A stretch of 34,073 bases of DNA. Origin: Nitrosomonadaceae bacterium. Lineage in GTDB: Bacteria > Pseudomonadota > Gammaproteobacteria > Burkholderiales > Nitrosomonadaceae. Within the stretch, counting starts at the first letter, position 1, and the number at the start of each line of letters is the position of its first letter. Of this stretch, positions 33,157-34,073 are shown one piece after another. Made by a program: the position numbers and the translations under genes. Location of the stretch: assembly GCA_919902625.1 (NCBI GenBank), contig CAKKRO010000024.1, positions 1 through 34,073 on the forward strand, given 5' to 3'. Below the pieces are notes generated by a model. The model ran no database searches and had not been told where the DNA came from. It saw nothing but the letters and a program-made list of their open reading frames with translations.

Positions 33157-33176
33157 TCCGGGCTATCCATTCAAAT

Positions 33177-33202
33177 AAAAATCCCCAATTACGGGGATTT
33201 TT
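33177..33202 (+). terminator. Intrinsic terminator between BON lipoprotein and dapD
   Basis: AAAAATCCCC (33177-33186) and GGGGATTTTT (33193-33202) form a perfect 10-base stem with a 6-base loop. T-rich sequence follows on the plus strand and, by symmetry, on the minus strand. It can serve both convergent genes. Confidence 0.9.
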
Positions 33203-33229
33203 ATTTTGTTTAACCGGTGGGAAATCCAA

Positions 33230-34051
33230 TCAAATTCCACGCAGCAACTCATTAATGCCTGTTTTTGACCGTGTCTTGGCGTCTACCTGTTTAACAATCA
33301 CCGCGCAATAAAGACTGTATTTTCCGTTCTCAGCCGGCAGGTTGCCTGACACCACAACCGATCCGGCAGGAATGCGGCCATAAGTCACTTCCCCTGTTTC
33401 GCGATTATAAATTTTTGTACTTTGACCAATGTAGACCCCCATTGAAATCACTGAATTCTCACCCACAATCACGCCCTCTACAACCTCTGAACGCGCACCG
33501 ATAAAACAATTATCTTCAATAATGGTCGGACTTGCCTGTACCGGCTCCAGCACCCCGCCAATACCTACACCACCGGATAGATGCACGTTCTTGCCAATCT
33601 GGGCACAGGACCCTACTGTTGCCCAGGTATCGACCATGGTGCCCTCATCCACATACGCACCGATATTGACATACGATGGCATCAATACCACGTTGCTGGC
33701 AATAAACGAGCCTTTGCGTACAGCCGCAGGGGGCACCACACGAAAGCCGCCGTCCCGGAAATCCCTGGAACTGTAATCTGCGAATTTTGACGGTACTTTG
33801 TCGAAATAATTGGAGAAACCGCCTTTGATAAAGCTGTTATCTTCGATACGAAATGACAGCAACACCGCTTTCTTGATCCACTGGTGCGTCACCCAGTCGC
33901 CATTGATTTTCTCAGCCACACGCAGCTTACCACCATCGAGCAGATTCAGAACTTGTGCGATGGATTCTTTCAAATGGGCATCGACATTGCGCGGTGTAAT
34001 TTCAGCACGGCGGTCAAAGGCTTCTTCAATGATGGTTCTCAATTCATTCAT
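33230..34051 (-). CDS. dapD: 2,3,4,5-tetrahydropyridine-2,6-dicarboxylate N-succinyltransferase
   Basis: This 273-residue protein matches DapD in length and sequence. It opens MNELRTIIEEAFDRRAEITP. A left-handed beta-helix of hexapeptide repeats follows (VVLMPSYVNIGAYVDEGTMVD, GIGGVLEPVQASP, FIGARSEVVEGVIVGE), ending SLYCAVIVKQVD. It succinylates tetrahydrodipicolinate in the succinylase branch of lysine/diaminopimelate synthesis, upstream of the DapF reaction. Its start is 22 bases from the window edge, so its promoter and neighbour are not visible. Confidence 0.97.
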   Translation of the reverse strand: MNELRTIIEEAFDRRAEITPRNVDAHLKESIAQVLNLLDGGKLRVAEKINGDWVTHQWIKKAVLLSFRIEDNSFIKGGFSNYFDKVPSKFADYSSRDFRDGGFRVVPPAAVRKGSFIASNVVLMPSYVNIGAYVDEGTMVDTWATVGSCAQIGKNVHLSGGVGIGGVLEPVQASPTIIEDNCFIGARSEVVEGVIVGENSVISMGVYIGQSTKIYNRETGEVTYGRIPAGSVVVSGNLPAENGKYSLYCAVIVKQVDAKTRSKTGINELLRGI

Positions 34052-34073
34052 AATTTTTCCTAATAATTTAAAT

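Noticed and set aside
1..34073. CRISPR arrays, tRNA or rRNA genes
   Set aside because: I found no regularly spaced direct repeats and no recognisable tRNA or rRNA sequence in the intergenic gaps.

Overview
This 34 kb window reads as a chromosomal segment of a proteobacterium, most probably a betaproteobacterium close to Nitrosomonas. I base that on overall protein resemblance, the dapF-DUF484-xerC order, a homodimeric AceE-type pyruvate dehydrogenase, a twin-transmembrane DUF2909-type protein, and an SAH riboswitch in front of ahcY. The assignment is recognition, not a tested classification. Almost all genes are housekeeping genes. I see no tRNA, rRNA, CRISPR array or intact insertion sequence.

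Left end (1-3087): the 3' end of yicC is followed by an accessory patch. It holds a two-domain protein ending in a nucleoside-deoxyribosyltransferase-like (DRHyd/TIR-like) domain, a toxin-first higBA module whose promoter, start codon and a 20-base palindrome coincide, a short palindromic repeat element, and a lone phage-type M15 endolysin. Here the window departs most from ordinary housekeeping content.

3088-6897, minus strand: a compact run reads queD, tatD, an exported ankyrin-repeat protein, an SDR oxidoreductase and alanine dehydrogenase. A TTG-started radical SAM gene diverges from queD. It is followed by an alginate-export-family outer-membrane protein. This gene is preceded by a perfect FNR-type box centred exactly 41.5 bases from the start site predicted by its -10 box, and is followed immediately by a 160-base, nearly fully palindromic MITE-like element.

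10044-24804, minus strand: a long co-directional block. In transcription order it is metK, SAH riboswitch, ahcY, metF, an unknown two-helix membrane protein, folD, aceE, aceF, nadD, rsfS, rlmH, maf, rng and an alpha/beta hydrolase. It links S-adenosylmethionine synthesis and recycling, one-carbon folate supply and pyruvate oxidation with NAD synthesis and ribosome or RNA maturation.

24945-34073: on the plus strand, a GNAT acetyltransferase, dapF, DUF484, xerC, hslV and hslU. Convergent to these are a BaiN/HI0933-type flavoprotein and a small twin-transmembrane protein. They are followed by miaA (plus), a BON-domain lipoprotein (plus) with a strong terminator, and dapD (minus). dapD and dapF both serve the diaminopimelate/lysine pathway.

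No clearly new multi-gene system is evident. The most promising leads are the DRHyd-domain protein beside higBA, the FNR-type porin promoter, the palindromic mobile repeat, and the unknown membrane protein inside the one-carbon gene run.
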